NCBI GenBank assembly: GCA_964020155.1
Contig: OZ026558.1
Location: forward strand, 4,154,969 to 4,218,968
DNA: 64,000 nucleotides
From: Chondrilla cf. caribensis
Lineage: Eukaryota; Porifera; Demospongiae; Chondrillida; Chondrillidae
Reading direction: 5' to 3'
A program made the position numbers and the translations under genes. Below the pieces are notes generated by a model. It worked only from the letters and a program-made list of their open reading frames with translations, did no database searches and was not told where the DNA came from. The first letter of the stretch is position 1; each line of letters starts with the position of its first letter. Below, piece by piece: positions 1 through 10,881 of this stretch.

Positions 1-391
1 GTGAAGGTCCACACACTTTCTTCCCACCAGCCCAGTACTGAGCCAGAGGTGGTGGACACTGTTGACAGGGTGAGGTCATATCGACGTGGGCCACTCTCAT
101 CATACCTACAATTCCACATCGTTCTTGTTCCATTTCACAGTAAAACTGGTGTGCAGTGTTATTGTAGGTGTAAGTCTTGATCCAGTACAGTCCCGATTTG
201 GCATTCCTATTGCAGTGGTATATGTCGTGACAGGAATTGGCTGGTTTGTCTCTAGTGAGTCCAATCTGGCATTGTGGGCATTGAGCAGAAGTGTTCCTGT
301 TGGAGACAGCCTTAGTGCTCTCTCCACTGGCGAAGGTGTTGGTCCATCCAAGGAGAATGAGTGGGAATAGAAGATAGAGAGAAGTAGTCAT
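1..391 (-). CDS. FR1: secreted fibrinogen-related protein, 3' part beyond window
   Basis: First visible member of the array. Only about the first 130 codons are in the window: signal peptide starting MTTSLYLL, the SCHDIYHCNRNAKSGLYWI start of a fibrinogen-like domain, FYCEMEQERCG, and the CQQCPPPLAQYW segment. The window begins inside the KKVCGPS region, so variable patches 2 to 5 cannot be read. Its upstream region is the same as that of the other MTTSLYLL copies, with a conserved exon-like block ending in a 5' splice-like site about 510 bp above the ATG. Family assignment is strong from near identity with the complete copies; function is unknown. Confidence 0.85.
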   Translation of the reverse strand, partial: MTTSLYLLFPLILLGWTNTFASGESTKAVSNRNTSAQCPQCQIGLTRDKPANSCHDIYHCNRNAKSGLYWIKTYTYNNTAHQFYCEMEQERCGIVGMMRVAHVDMTSPCQQCPPPLAQYWAGGKKVCGPS

Positions 392-901
392 GACTGTCCA
401 CTCTGCTGTTCAACTGTCACCAAATAACTGAGTTATTAGTTCCCTTCAGATTGTGGTTGTCAACAGGAATGTTTGGATGCCTTATTTGGTGTTTAGTTGG
501 GATCTACTTATGTATGCACCATTCTGTATGTACACCAACATATGCATTATATGTACATAAGAATGTATGGATATGCTGTATGTACTGTAGGCACGTATGT
601 GTTTTGTGTCTATTCTATTCAATGCATTTTGCAGTATTCCCCATATAGAGTTTAGTATGGCACACACAGATGTGTATCGTGTATTGCATACTGTGGTATT
701 ATGTAAGTGTGTATGTGTACATGTGTGTAAGTACTGTACTGTTTGATGGGTGCACTGTACATTCTACAGTATTCTCCATAGTAGAGGTTTTGTACAGTTC
801 ACATAGACATATATACTATACACATACATTATATTGAATACTGTAACTTTGTGTATTATATTATGCAGTACTGTACATATGTATGTATGTTGATTTCTTA
901 C

Positions 902-976
902 CTTGTTGTGGTGCCAGCTAGTCTGGAGCACTGCAGTGGCATCACCTGGGTCACCACATGTAATCCAATTGCCTTG
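902..976 (-). other. Conserved exon-like block with 5' splice donor (copy 1)
   Basis: On minus, an open segment reading PLVQ(G/S)(N/D)WITCGDPG...LQTSWHHNK runs into AACAAG|GTAAGAAATC, a near-consensus 5' splice site. It recurs about 510 bp above the ATG of the MTTSLYLL-type copies (also near 4659-4735, 9104-9180, 13846-13921, 19560-19635, 25008-25082, 32163-32240, 37722-37795, 42045-42120). In the 32.2-kb copy the reading is NDWITWGEPGEA...SWHHN. A candidate acceptor (TTCTGACTCAG) lies just above the FR ATG, so a leader exon with a roughly 480-nt intron is possible. It could also be a non-coding relic. Confidence 0.4.
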
Positions 977-1458
977 CACCAGAGGTTACAGTCATGATTG
1001 GAAGGTCTTCACATTATTGCACCAATACAGTACACACAATACACACACATGTGCATACGAGTTTGGTGGGTTAACTGGAGATTGTATATTATGCTGGTAC
1101 TGGGAAATTGTGGTGGATTACAAGGTTTGGCAGATAAGGTGGTGGTGGATTATCGAGAATTCACTGTACATGAGACCATATACATACCTAATATCTTTAC
1201 ACTTTGCAATCATTATAAGATGGTCTCTATACTATTGCACAAATACAGTACACACAATACACACATACATTACACACGTATGTAGACACATACTTAATAT
1301 CTTGCTGTGCTGGCTAGCCATAACTGGTACCAGAGGTTTCCCTAGCATTATTGAAAGGTTTCTAAATATCCGTTACATTAGGCAATCATTATGAGATGGT
1401 CTCTACAATATTGCACCAATACAGTGCACACAATACACACGTACAGTACACACATTAC

Positions 1459-1995
1459 CAGACTGTCCAACTGTCACGATTTAGGTGGGACAGTCCCAAT
1501 TTAGGCGGGACAGTCCCGATTTGGAAGCCCTTGTCCTGATCCCGATTTAGCCTGGTTTTGTCCCGAAAACTGAGGAATAACCAGACTTTGTAATATGGAA
1601 AACTTTCTTGTCTATAATCTGGATAAATTTCTTCAGTATAAGTAAAAATGTTCAGTAAATTCGAATTCTCCTAGCTATGGAAATTACCCTGGCATTGTGT
1701 GCTAAATGTGACCATTTTAACTAGCATTGCGCAATATCATAATAAATAGGCTGTAATAATAATAATGATGATGTCAACGTTGAACTCGTGTCAAAGTGTT
1801 GTATTCTATACAGAATACTGAGGAAACATGTCAAATTCAATATCAAATTGTTGTATTCTATATAAATTAATTTTAATATCATTCCGATTGGGACAATTTT
1901 GAATTCTGAATGTTGTATAAAGGATGTGGCCTATGCATACTGGGTCTATACTATAGGTGTCCCTATTTTCTGTGGTTGCCAGGTTGGACAGTCTG
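1459..1995. mobile_element. Non-autonomous TIR element A, copy 1
   Basis: Perfect 13-bp terminal inverted repeats (CAGACTGTCCAAC ... GTTGGACAGTCTG) flanked by CATTAC on both sides, a probable 6-bp target duplication. There is no long ORF inside. The left end carries short tandem units around GGGACAGTCCCGATTT. The copies at 5340-5819 and 19910-19439+1000 lie in homologous spacers, so insertion predates duplication of the unit. Confidence 0.75.
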
Positions 1996-2339
1996 CATTA
2001 CACACATACAGTACACACAATACACACATACAGTACACACAATACACACATACAGTACACAAAATACACACATACAGTACACACAATACACACATACATT
2101 AGTATGTAGATACATACCTAATATCTGGTTGGTCCTGCTAGCCATAACTGGTACCAGAGGTTTCCCAGCGTTATTGAAAGGTTTCAGCTGCAACCAATAC
2201 GAGAGTTTCCCAACCATTGTTTATAACTTCTGATGTGTTGATACAGTACACACATACAAGAATGAATGTAGAATATGTACATTGTATGCACATATGCGTA
2301 TATATGTATGTATACACGCATACATTATTTGTGTTTATA

Positions 2340-2510
2340 CCACCTTAAAGTTTAGGAGAGGATACACCGGGAATGGATCCTTTGGATGGAATACTGAGGG
2401 TGAAGCCTGAGGTGTTCAACAAAAGGACCCTTTCCCTGTGTTTCCTTCCTAAAGGTGAATCAGATATGAATAACATGTATCCCATTGGCTGATTGCTGCT
2501 GACCTTACAA
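2340..2510. mobile_element. Foldback interspersed element B, copy 1
   Basis: Arms ACACCGGGAATGGATCCTTTG and CAAAAGGACCCTTTCCCTGTG pair across about 60 bp. Related copies lie near 6817-6975, 20806-20970, 42436-42710 and, inverted, inside a POLE intron near 45830-46065. Occurrence in both orientations and in two unrelated loci marks it as mobile and non-autonomous. Confidence 0.6.
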
Positions 2511-2654
2511 TACCTAATTGTAAGCTAGCTGTGAGTGAAACAGCAAAACATGTCTACATTAGTCTACATATGTACGTTGACTAATGTTTGGGTTTCATTC
2601 CTGCTAATCAATACAAAATGGCCACTGTCTGTTTCTAGGTTAGTCTACTTCCCT

Positions 2655-2730
2655 GATCCACCTTCTGACACCATTTCATAGTCATCGGAGGAGTGGGTCT
2701 GGTATCTATCTGCAGTGTCCTCGGTTGTTG
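2655..2730 (-). other. Candidate terminal exon, tail with YEMV motif (copy 1)
   Basis: On minus, an acceptor-like AG precedes GACACTGCAGATAGATACC; the open frame reads DTADRYQTHSSDDYEMVSEGGSGK then stop. Copies occur near 7097-7180, 14895-14972 and 21108-21180. Of the three differences I can see between copies, two are synonymous (GCA/GCG, TCA/TCT) and one changes Tyr to His. It lies 3' of FR2, FR3, FR5 and FR7. It could be an alternative 3' exon or a relic of an ancestral longer gene; there is no transmembrane exon nearby to complete it. Confidence 0.25.
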
Positions 2731-3218
2731 ATTGCGTAATGCCTCATGATACTCTCACCATAATAATGATATCAGATCACGGTTATTGTTCAAATGGTCT
2801 CAAATGTCAGTTTTACATATGTACATGTAGTCTCCATACGTACATTATGATGAAGGCTTGTATCATGGAATATATGGATATGTGTGCAGTGGAATATCCA
2901 AACATGTTCTGTATGTATACATATACAATATTATTCATACGTATGTGCAGTATATGCTTAGTATTGATTATTGTTCACAATGGACTAAGTACATTCATAG
3001 GTACACAATGTCATGTAAAACTCGGCACATTCACATGGTCTCCATCCATTATTGCTTGAAGTACACTCAAAGATTGCAACTGATAATATGATATAACTGA
3101 TGTTGAGAGTGTGATGATAAAGTATATGATCTACTGTGTATACTAGGTATGTACTAGTGAGATGATGTGTGTGTAGAGTATTGATGAAGTGTACATGTGT
3201 GTGTTAGTACTACATGAG

Positions 3219-4142
3219 TTAGTGGATGTAAATTTCCAACAATTCTGTTCCAAAATTGTCATCCCTGAGTGCACGAGTAGCACACCATCGAACTGTGATG
3301 TCATTGTTTGTCTCTTGTTTGAGTGTCCTCCAAAACCATGGTAGTCGTGTATTAGCACAGCAGTTGGTCCCAGGGTAGCAGTCCTTCCCGTCCCAGAGGG
3401 TGTTGTTGGTGTACCACTGTTGGGAACCTCTAGTAACAGTGGCAGTGTCACAATAATAGTCAGTACCCACATAAGACGGTGGTGAGCGTCCAGGGTGTTT
3501 GGCACAGGGACAGTTGCAGTTGCTAGATCCCTCTTCCCGAAGACCCGCAGCATAAGACCAGATGTGGCTGTCATTGTCACCTAATGGTCCTTGTGTGATG
3601 GACAGACCAGTGAGGTAGTGTTGACTGAGGGGACGTGTGTTTTGGTCAAATGCACAAGGAGCATGGAACGAGTACCCCAGAGCTCTCCCACAGACATGGT
3701 TGTATGGTATCCCATGAACTGAAAAGACAACAGGGTCACAGCGGTAACTCAGTGAAGGTCCACACACTCTCTTCCTACCAGCCCAGTACTGAGCCAGAGG
3801 TGGTGGACACTGTTGACAGGGTGAGGTCATATCGACGTGGGCCACTCTCATCATACCTACAATTCCACATCGTTCTTGTTCCATTTCACAGTAAAACTGT
3901 TGTGCAGTGTTATTGTAGGTGTAAGTCTTGATCCAGTACAGTCCCGATTTGGCATTCCTATTACAGTGGTATATGTCGTGACAGGAATTGGCTGGTTTGT
4001 CTCTAGTGAGTCCAATCTGGCATTGTGGGCATTGAGCGGAAGTGTTCCTGTTGGAGACAGCCTTAGTGCTCTCTCCACTGGCGAAGGTGTTGGTCCATCC
4101 AAGGAGAATGAGTGGGAATAGAAGATAGAGAGAAGTAGTCAT
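3219..4142 (-). CDS. FR2: secreted fibrinogen-related, cysteine-rich protein (intact, reference copy)
   Basis: 307 aa, one exon. Residues 1-22 are a signal peptide (LLFPLILLGW core, FASG cleavage area). Residues about 54-108 match the start of a fibrinogen-like domain (SCHDIYHCNRNAKSGLYWI, FYCEMEQERCG, then GMMRVAHVDMTS instead of the usual GGWT). Residues 110-307 form a second module with CGPS, HGIPYNHVCGRALGY, YLTGLSITQG, HIWSYAAG, CPCA, PSYVGTDYYCD, NTLWDGKDC, NCC, PWFWRTL, DITVRWC and ELLEIYIH. I recognise this layout from uncharacterised cnidarian and sponge proteins. Sequons NTS, NNT, NDS and NNT suggest an extracellular glycoprotein. Patches: V1 LSYR (131-134), V2 FHAPCAFDQN (159-168), V3 LREEGSSNC (201-209), V4 R238, V5 ATRALRD (288-294). 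An in-frame TGA just 5' of the ATG fixes the start. No transmembrane segment or GPI-like tail is seen. Ligand unknown. Confidence 0.9.
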   Translation of the reverse strand: MTTSLYLLFPLILLGWTNTFASGESTKAVSNRNTSAQCPQCQIGLTRDKPANSCHDIYHCNRNAKSGLYWIKTYTYNNTAQQFYCEMEQERCGIVGMMRVAHVDMTSPCQQCPPPLAQYWAGRKRVCGPSLSYRCDPVVFSVHGIPYNHVCGRALGYSFHAPCAFDQNTRPLSQHYLTGLSITQGPLGDNDSHIWSYAAGLREEGSSNCNCPCAKHPGRSPPSYVGTDYYCDTATVTRGSQQWYTNNTLWDGKDCYPGTNCCANTRLPWFWRTLKQETNNDITVRWCATRALRDDNFGTELLEIYIH

Positions 4143-4868
4143 GACTGTCCACTCTGCTGTTCAACTGTCACCAAATAACTGAGTCAGAAGTTCCCTTCAG
4201 ATTGTGGTTGTTAACAGGAATGTTTGGATGCCTTATTTGGTGTTAAGTTGGGATCTACGTAGGTATGTACCATTCTGTATGTACACCAACATATGCATTA
4301 TATGTACATAAGAATGTATAGATATGCTGTATGTACTGTAGGTATGTATGTGTTTAAATTTTGTGTCCATTCTATTCAATGCATTTTGCAGTATTCCCCA
4401 TATAGAGTTTAGTATGGTACACACAGATATGTATCATGTATTGCATACTGTGGTATTATGAAAGTGTGTATGTGTACATGTGTGTAAGTACAGTACTGTT
4501 TTGATGGGTACACTGTACATTCTACAGTATTCTCAATAGTAGAGCTTTGTACAGTTCACATAGACATATATACTATACACATACATTATATTGAATACTG
4601 TAACTTTGTGTATTATATTAAGCAGTACTGTACATATGTATGTATGTTGATTTCTTACCTTGTTGTGGTGCCAGCTAGTCTGGAGCACTGCAGTGGCATC
4701 ACCTGGGTCACCACATGTAATCCAATCACTTTGTACCAGAGGTTACGGTCATGATTGGAAGGTCTTCACATTATTGCATCAATGCAGTACACACAATACA
4801 CACATATGTACGTACATACGTACATTACATACAGACGTATGTACGTACATACTATATGTACATATGTA

Positions 4869-5047
4869 CAGTGAATTCTCGTTAATCTGCTACAAATTGT
4901 TTTCCGAGTATATGGTGGATTAACGAGTTTGGTGGGCTAACTGGATAGTCATTGGTACTTGTACGTATATTATGCTGGTACTGGGAAATTGTGGTGGATT
5001 ACAAGGTTTGGTGGATAAGGTGGTGGTGGATTAACCAGAATTCACTG
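4869..5047. mobile_element. TIR element D (CAGTGAATTC family), best copy
   Basis: 179 bp, ends CAGTGAATTCTCGTTAATC and GATTAACCAGAATTCACTG pair as TIRs, flanked by TA on both sides. A TA target duplication with CAGTG termini suggests a Tc1/mariner- or pogo-like non-autonomous element (inference). Other copies: 9714-9879, 14041-14219, 25213-25393, 37915-38086, and a 5'-deleted one ending at 1166. All sit at the same spot in their spacer unit. Confidence 0.7.
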
Positions 5048-5339
5048 TACATGAGACCATTTATGTACCTAATATGTGTACACTTTGCAATCATTATAAG
5101 ATGGTCTCTACAATATTGCACCAATACAGTACACACAATACACACATACATTACACACGTATGTAGACACATACCTAATATCTTGCTGTGCTGGCTAGCC
5201 ATAACTGGTACCAGAGGTTTCCCTAGCATTATTGAAAGGTTTCTAATTGTCTGTTACATTTGGCAATCATTATAAGATGGTCTCTACACTATTGCACCAA
5301 TACAGTGCACACAATACACACGTACAGTACACACATTAC

Positions 5340-5819
5340 CAGACTGTCCAACTGTCCCAATTTAGGTAGGACAGTCCTGATTTGGAACCCTTGTCCCGAT
5401 TTAGTCTGGTTTTGTCCTGAAAACTGAGATTAACCAGACTTTTGTAATATGGAAAACTTTCTTGTCTATATTCTAGATAAATTTCTTCAGTATAAGTATT
5501 AACGTTCAGTAAATTCGAATTCTCCAAGCTACGGAAATCACCCTGACATTGTGTGCTAAATGCAACCATTTTAACCAGCATTGCACAATATCATAATAAA
5601 TAGGCTATAATAATAATGATGATGACAACGTTGTACACGTGTCAACTTCCTCACTATTCTATACAGAATACTGAGGAAACATGTCAAATTAATTTTAATA
5701 TCATTCCGATTGGGACAATTTTGAATTCTGAATGTTGTATAAAGGATGTAGCCTATGTATATTGTGGGCTTATACTATAGGTGTCCCTATTTTCTGTGGT
5801 TGCCAGGTTGGACAGTCTG
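5340..5819. mobile_element. Non-autonomous TIR element A, copy 2
   Basis: Same 13-bp TIRs and CATTAC flanks as at 1459-1995. About 57 bp shorter because the stretch before the TTTTAATATCATTCCGATTG segment is deleted. Confidence 0.7.
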
Positions 5820-6086
5820 CATTACACACATACAGTACACACAATACACACATACAGTACACATAATACACACATACATTAGTATGTAGATACATACCTA
5901 ATATCTGGTTGGTCCTGCTAGCCATAACTGGTACCAGAGGTTTCCCTAGCATTATTGAAAGGTTTCAGCTGCAACCAATATCAGACTTTCTTAAGCATTG
6001 TTTATAACTTCTGATGTGTTGATACAGTACACACATACAAGAATGAATGTAGAATACATTGTATGCACATATGCGTATATATGTAT

Positions 6087-6774
6087 TAGTGCTGGGTGAT
6101 ACTATCGATGGTATCGATACATTCCTACATTCATTCTTGATATACAGAGGGCGACTATTGGCAGTATTGCCTATATAATGTATTATATATACAGTGCACG
6201 TTGTGAAGGCAAAATGGCTGCCAGCAAGGATTGAACTTCGTAAATATAATCTGTCGCCTCTTCCTGGTGCTATCAGCGAAGTATTGAAATATTTTGGGTT
6301 TGAAAGTAACTTTGGAAAGCTCGTCGACTGCCGCGAGGTAAGCGCCCAAAAGTAGCGGAGTAGATACTGAAATGTGCTGCATACGCATAAAGATACGTAA
6401 GATAACTAAGTAAAATATACGCAAGAAAGTACCTGTGCATCCCTGCCACCAGTGTACCTTCTGAAAGGCTCTTTAGTACAGCTGGCAACATTGTAACAGC
6501 AAAGAGGTCATGCGTGGATGCTGACAATGTTGCCATGCTGTGTTTTCTGCATGATAACTTGCCTTAAACGGTTTCTTTTGTTTTAATTAGCTGTGTAACT
6601 TGCTTTTATCTTTTTTTTGCTTATGCTATCAGTATAACTTGCAGTGTAATGTCAATTCAATGTAAGTGTCACTTTGATTCCCAATAATTTAAATTCTACC
6701 AATACATCGGGTATATCATGATACTCTCCTAAGGTATCGTGATATGCAGAAAACGTCATTATTGCCCAACACTA
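6087..6774 (+). mobile_element. hAT-superfamily element, internally deleted
   Basis: Ends TAGTGCTGGGTGATA and TATTGCCCAACACTA are imperfect TIRs, and both flanks are ATATGTAT (6079-6086, 6775-6782), an 8-bp target duplication typical of hAT. Inside, on plus, 6278-6340 reads EVLKYFGFESNFGKLVDC, like the start of a BED finger region. Positions 6430-6567 read a hATC dimerisation tail ([19 protein letters not shown] then KRS, ending in TAA). The catalytic middle is missing, so the copy cannot encode a working transposase. It is present only in this spacer, hence inserted after the spacer was duplicated. Confidence 0.85.
6430..6567 (+). pseudogene. hAT transposase C-terminal (hATC) remnant
   Basis: About 45 codons open on plus, ending at a stop. 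The [20 protein letters not shown] core is the conserved hATC block found in ZBED-like and hAT transposases, where it mediates dimerisation. No start codon and no RNase H-like catalytic segment are present. It is a fragment within the deleted element. Confidence 0.8.
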
Positions 6775-7666
6775 ATATGTATGTGTACATTCATAAATTA
6801 TTTGTGTATATACCACCTTTAGGAGAGGATACACAGGGAATGGATCCTTTGTATGGGATACCAAGGGTGAAGCTTGAGGTGTTCAACAAAAGGACCCATT
6901 CCCTGTATTTCCTTCCTAGAGGTGACATAAATAACATGTATCCCATTGGCTGATTGCTGACCTTACAATACCTATTTGTAAGCTAGTTGTGAGTGAAACA
7001 GCAAAACATGTCTACATTAGTCTACATATGTACGTTGACTAGTGTTTGGGTTTCATTCCTGCTAATCAATACAAAATGGCCACTGTCTGTTTCTAGGTTG
7101 GTCTACTTCCCAGATCCACCTTCTGACACCATTTCATAGTCATCGGAGGAGTGGGTCTGGTATCTATCCGCAGTGTCCTTGATTAATGATTGTGTAGTGC
7201 CTCGTGATATTCACACCATAATAATCATGTCAGATCGCCGTTATTGTTCAAATGATCTCAAATGTCAGTTTTACATACATACATGTAGTCTCCATACGTA
7301 CATTATGATGAAGGCTTTATCATGGGATATATGGATGTGTGCACAGTGGACTATCCACACATGTTCTGTAAGCATACTGCACATACATACGTATGTGCAG
7401 TATGCTTAGTATTGATCGTTGTTCACAATGGACTAAGTACATTCATAGGTACACAATGTCATGCACAACTCGACACATTTATGTGGTCTCAATCCATTAT
7501 TACTTGAAGTACACTCAAAGACTACAACTGATAATATGATATAACTGATGTTGAGAGTGTGATGATAAAGTATATGATCTACTGTGTATACTAGATATGT
7601 ACTAGTGAGATGATGTGTTTATAGAGTATTGATGAAGTGCACATGTGTGTGTTAGTACTACATGAG

Positions 7667-8590
7667 TTAGTGGATGTAAATTTCCAACAATTCTGTTCCA
7701 AAGTTGTCATACTTGAGTTCACGAGTAGCACACCATCGAACTGTGATGTCATTGTTTGTCTCTTGTTTGATTGTCCTCCAAAACCATGGTAGTCGTGTAT
7801 TAGCACAGCAGTTGGTCCCAGGGTAGCAGTCCTTCCCATCCCAGAGGGTGTTGTTGCTGTACCACTGTGGAGAACCTCCAGTAACAGTGGCAGCATCACA
7901 ATAATAGTCAGTATCCACATAAGATGGTGGTGAGTGTCCAGGGTATTTGGCACAGGGACAGTTGCAGTTATCAGATCCTACTTCACGATACCCGGCAGCA
8001 TAAGACCAGATGTGGCTGTCATTGTCACCTAATGGTCCTTGTGTGATGGACAGACCAGTGAGGTAGTGTTGATTGAGGGGACGGTTGTTATGGAGAAATG
8101 CACAAGGAGCATAGAATGGGTACCCCAGAGCTCTCCCACAGACATGGTTGTATGGTATCCCATGAACTGGAAAGACAACAGGGTCACAGTGGTTATCCAG
8201 TGAAGGTCCACACACTCTCTTTCCACCAGCCCAGTACTGAGCCAGAGGTGGTGGACACTGTTGACAGGGTGAGGTCATATCGACATGGGCCACTCTCATC
8301 ATACCTACAATTCCACATCGTTCTTGTTCCATTTCACAATAAAACTGTCGTGCAGTGTTATTGTAGGTGTAAGACTTGATCCAGTACAGTCCCGATTTGG
8401 CATTCCTATTGCAGTGGTATATGTCGTGACAGGAATTGGCTGGTTTGTCTCTAGTGAGTCCAATCTGGCATTGTGGGCATTGAGTGGAAGTGTTCCTGTT
8501 GGAGACAGCCTTAGTGCTCTCTCCACTGGCAAAGGTGTTGGTCCATCCAAGGAGAATGAGTGGAAATAGAAGATAGAGAGGAGTAGTCAT
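7667..8590 (-). CDS. FR3: secreted fibrinogen-related protein (intact)
   Basis: 307 aa, same architecture as the reference copy at 3219-4142, MTTPLYLL leader. Patches: V1 LDNH, V2 FYAPCAFLHN, V3 YREVGSDNC, V4 G, V5 ATRELKY. Other changes in otherwise constant positions are NNRPLNQHY, YVDTDYYCDA and RTIKQE, which make this one of the more drifted copies. Patches V3 and V4 match FR11 although V2 differs. Confidence 0.9.
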   Translation of the reverse strand: MTTPLYLLFPLILLGWTNTFASGESTKAVSNRNTSTQCPQCQIGLTRDKPANSCHDIYHCNRNAKSGLYWIKSYTYNNTARQFYCEMEQERCGIVGMMRVAHVDMTSPCQQCPPPLAQYWAGGKRVCGPSLDNHCDPVVFPVHGIPYNHVCGRALGYPFYAPCAFLHNNRPLNQHYLTGLSITQGPLGDNDSHIWSYAAGYREVGSDNCNCPCAKYPGHSPPSYVDTDYYCDAATVTGGSPQWYSNNTLWDGKDCYPGTNCCANTRLPWFWRTIKQETNNDITVRWCATRELKYDNFGTELLEIYIH

Positions 8591-9270
8591 GACTGTCCAC
8601 TCTGCTGTTCAACTGTCACCAAATAACTGAGTCAGAAGTTCCCTTCAGATTGTGGTTGTTAACAGGAATGTTTGGATGCCTTATTTGGTGCTAAGTTGGG
8701 ATCTACGTATGTATGCACCATTCTGTATGTAAACCAGCATATGCATTATATATACATAAGAATGTATGGATATGCTGTATGTACTGTAGGTATGTATGTG
8801 TTTTGTGTCTATTCTATTCAATGCATTTTGCAGTATTCCCCATATAGAGTTTAGTATGTTACACACAGATGTGTATCATGTATTGCATGCAGTGGTATGA
8901 TTTAAGTGTGTATGTGTACATGTGTGTAAGTACTGTACTGTTTTGAAGGGTACACTGTACATTCTACAGTATTCTCCATAGTAGAGTTTTTGTACAGTTC
9001 ACATAGACATATATACTATACACATACATTATGTTGAATACTGTAACTTTGTGTATTATATTATGCAGTACTGTACATATGTATGTATGTTGATTTCTTA
9101 CCTTGTTGTGGTGCCAGCTAGTCTGGAGCACTGCAGTGGCATCACCTGGGTCACCACATGTAATCCAATTACCTTGTACCAGAGGTTACAGTCATAATTG
9201 GAAGGTCTCCATTATTGCACTAATGCAGTACACACAATACACACATACGTACATGCGTACATTGCATACA

Positions 9271-9672
9271 GTACAGTTCAAAAGAAACTAAACGTTACCG
9301 GATAAAAGTTACCTGTTAATCCGATAATGGTTAACGCTTATCGGTTAAAAGTTAACTGATTTTTGGTAACCATTAACCGATAACCGTCAATGGTATGTTA
9401 TAAATTCTTAATCGTTGAAGAATAAGGACTTAATATCGAAAGTGAGTGTTTGAGTAACGATTTAAAAGTACAAAATGCACGGGAGCATCTCTCGTCTTCC
9501 TGGATCTAGTCGACCGACTCTTCAACGGATCGTTCATGAGTTACGCAATTCACAGCTGTCAAGTGGTAATAATACGCTTACGTATTAATAATGACATAAT
9601 GAGAAAACTACCGGTAACGGTTAAATGTTAACTGAAAACAGGAAATTACCGTTTTGTTTTTTTGAACTGTAC
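9271..9672. mobile_element. TIR element E (GTACAGTTCAAAA family)
   Basis: Ends GTACAGTTCAAAAGAAAC and GTTTTTTTGAACTGTAC pair. The interior is rich in TTAACCG/CGGTTAA motifs on both strands and can fold back. It interrupts a spacer that is continuous in sister units. A related smaller element with GTTAAC-rich interior lies in a POLE intron at about 46147-46307. Confidence 0.65.
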
Positions 9673-10076
9673 CATACATACGTATGTACATACTACGTAT
9701 ATGTACATATGTACAATGAATTCTCGTTAATCTGCTGAAGATTGTTTTCCAAATATATGGTGGATTAACGAGTTTGGTGGCTATTCATCAGTACTTGTAT
9801 ATTATGCTGGTACTGGGAAATTGTGGCAGATTACGAGGTTTGGCAGATGAGGTGGTGGTGGAGTAATGAGAATTCACTGTACATCAGACCATATACATGT
9901 ATGTACCTAATATCTTGCTGTGCTGGCTAGCCATAACTGGTACCAGAGGTTTCCCTAGCATTATTGAAAGGTTTCTGAATATCCGTGTGTTGATACAATG
10001 TACATACACACATGAGAATACAGAATGTACGTATTTTGCAGTATATACGTAGTACTTGTATGTACGTACATATAGT

Positions 10077-10190
10077 GTGTGTGTGTGTGAGAGAGGGTGT
10101 GTGAGAGGGTGTGTGTGAGGGTGTGAGAGGGTGTGTGTGAGGGTGTGTGTGTGTGTGTGTGGAATGGTGTCTGGGAGGGTGTGTCAAATG
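10077..10190. repeat. GT / GAGGGTGT low-complexity tract
   Basis: Degenerate GTGTGTGA and GGGTGTGTGA units. Counterparts at about 25980-26090 and 32430-32570 precede the same SDGTN block. Confidence 0.8.
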
Positions 10191-10881
10191 TGCTATTCTG
10201 TGAAAGTACTCATCCTTGTAACTTGTACCTCCTCCCTTTGGAAACATGTTTGTCCCATCACTTCTTTGCAGCCACATTCTACCCTCTTACTCTTGGCCCC
10301 TTTTCTGAAGAAACCCTCACTAGTGTTGGGTGTGATTGTACAGTACAGTACATGTAGTATTGTAAACACACAGTCACCTGAACCCGGGCTTGTTACGTTG
10401 CCCTACGTATAATGCATACGTAACAGATTGTACGTATACTAGTGTTCTGTATGTACAGTATATGTACTACATATTTAATATTGTGTGTATGAAAATTTAA
10501 AAAATATATTAATGTCAAACTGCTTTCAAGGTCATTACCAATCATGTCTAAGACTTATTGTATGTATGTGATCAGTACACCATTGAGGAGTGTTATGATG
10601 AGTCAATGAATAACTGTATGTATACAGTACTTACACACCTTGTAATACACAGTGTGTTTATCAATACCAGGCATGTATTGTACGTACATACATATGCACA
10701 CCATGCAGTACACATGTACAACTCGGCACATTGACACGGTCTCAATCCATTATTACTTGAAGTACACTCAAAGACTACAACTGATAACATGATATAACTG
10801 ATGTTTAGTATTTTATGTACATTTTGTATGTGTATGTTTGGATATAGGTGCAGTACTACATATGCAGGTATTGTGAAAGTG

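Larger units (their letters stand above)
392..3218. other. Spacer FR1/FR2 (alpha type)
   Basis: No stand-alone gene recognised. In order it holds: FR1 upstream region; minus-strand exon-like block at 902-975; a 5'-deleted CAGTGAATTC-type TIR element ending at 1166; a 13-bp-TIR element at 1459-1995; a CA-rich tetranucleotide stretch (about 1996-2100); a foldback element at about 2340-2510; a conserved block at about 2650-2740 that reads ...SSDDYEMVSEGGSGK-stop on minus; and the 3' flank of FR2. The same order recurs in the FR2/FR3 and FR6/FR7 spacers, so the whole spacer was duplicated with the gene. Confidence 0.7.
4143..7666. other. Spacer FR2/FR3 (alpha type, with hAT insertion)
   Basis: Same order as the FR1/FR2 spacer: exon-like block 4659-4735, CAGTGAATTC TIR element 4869-5047, degenerate second block PLVPVMASQHSK...ILG near 5165-5230 followed by GTATGTG, element A 5340-5819, hAT remnant 6087-6774, foldback element B about 6817-6975, YEMV block 7097-7180, then FR3 3' flank. 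No other gene recognised. Confidence 0.7.
8591..10881. other. Spacer FR3/leader relic (beta type)
   Basis: Holds an exon-like block 9104-9180, TIR element E 9271-9672, TIR element D 9714-9879, a GT/GAGGGT-rich low-complexity tract about 10075-10190, and a conserved block about 10190-10330. That block, on minus, reads M(W/R)LQRSDGTN-FPKGGGTSYKDE in three copies (also near 26090-26240 and 32570-32720). Then unique AT-rich sequence. No functional gene recognised. Confidence 0.6.

Noticed and set aside
86..370. Plus-strand ORF (MGHSHHTYNST...) repeated opposite every FR gene
   Set aside because: It is the complement of the FR signal-peptide and fibrinogen-like coding region; its conservation follows from that of the FR gene and it breaks in several copies.
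10131..10412. Plus-strand ORF over the conserved spacer block at 10.2 kb
   Set aside because: Starts in GT repeats and its frame is not kept in the copies at 26.1 and 32.6 kb.
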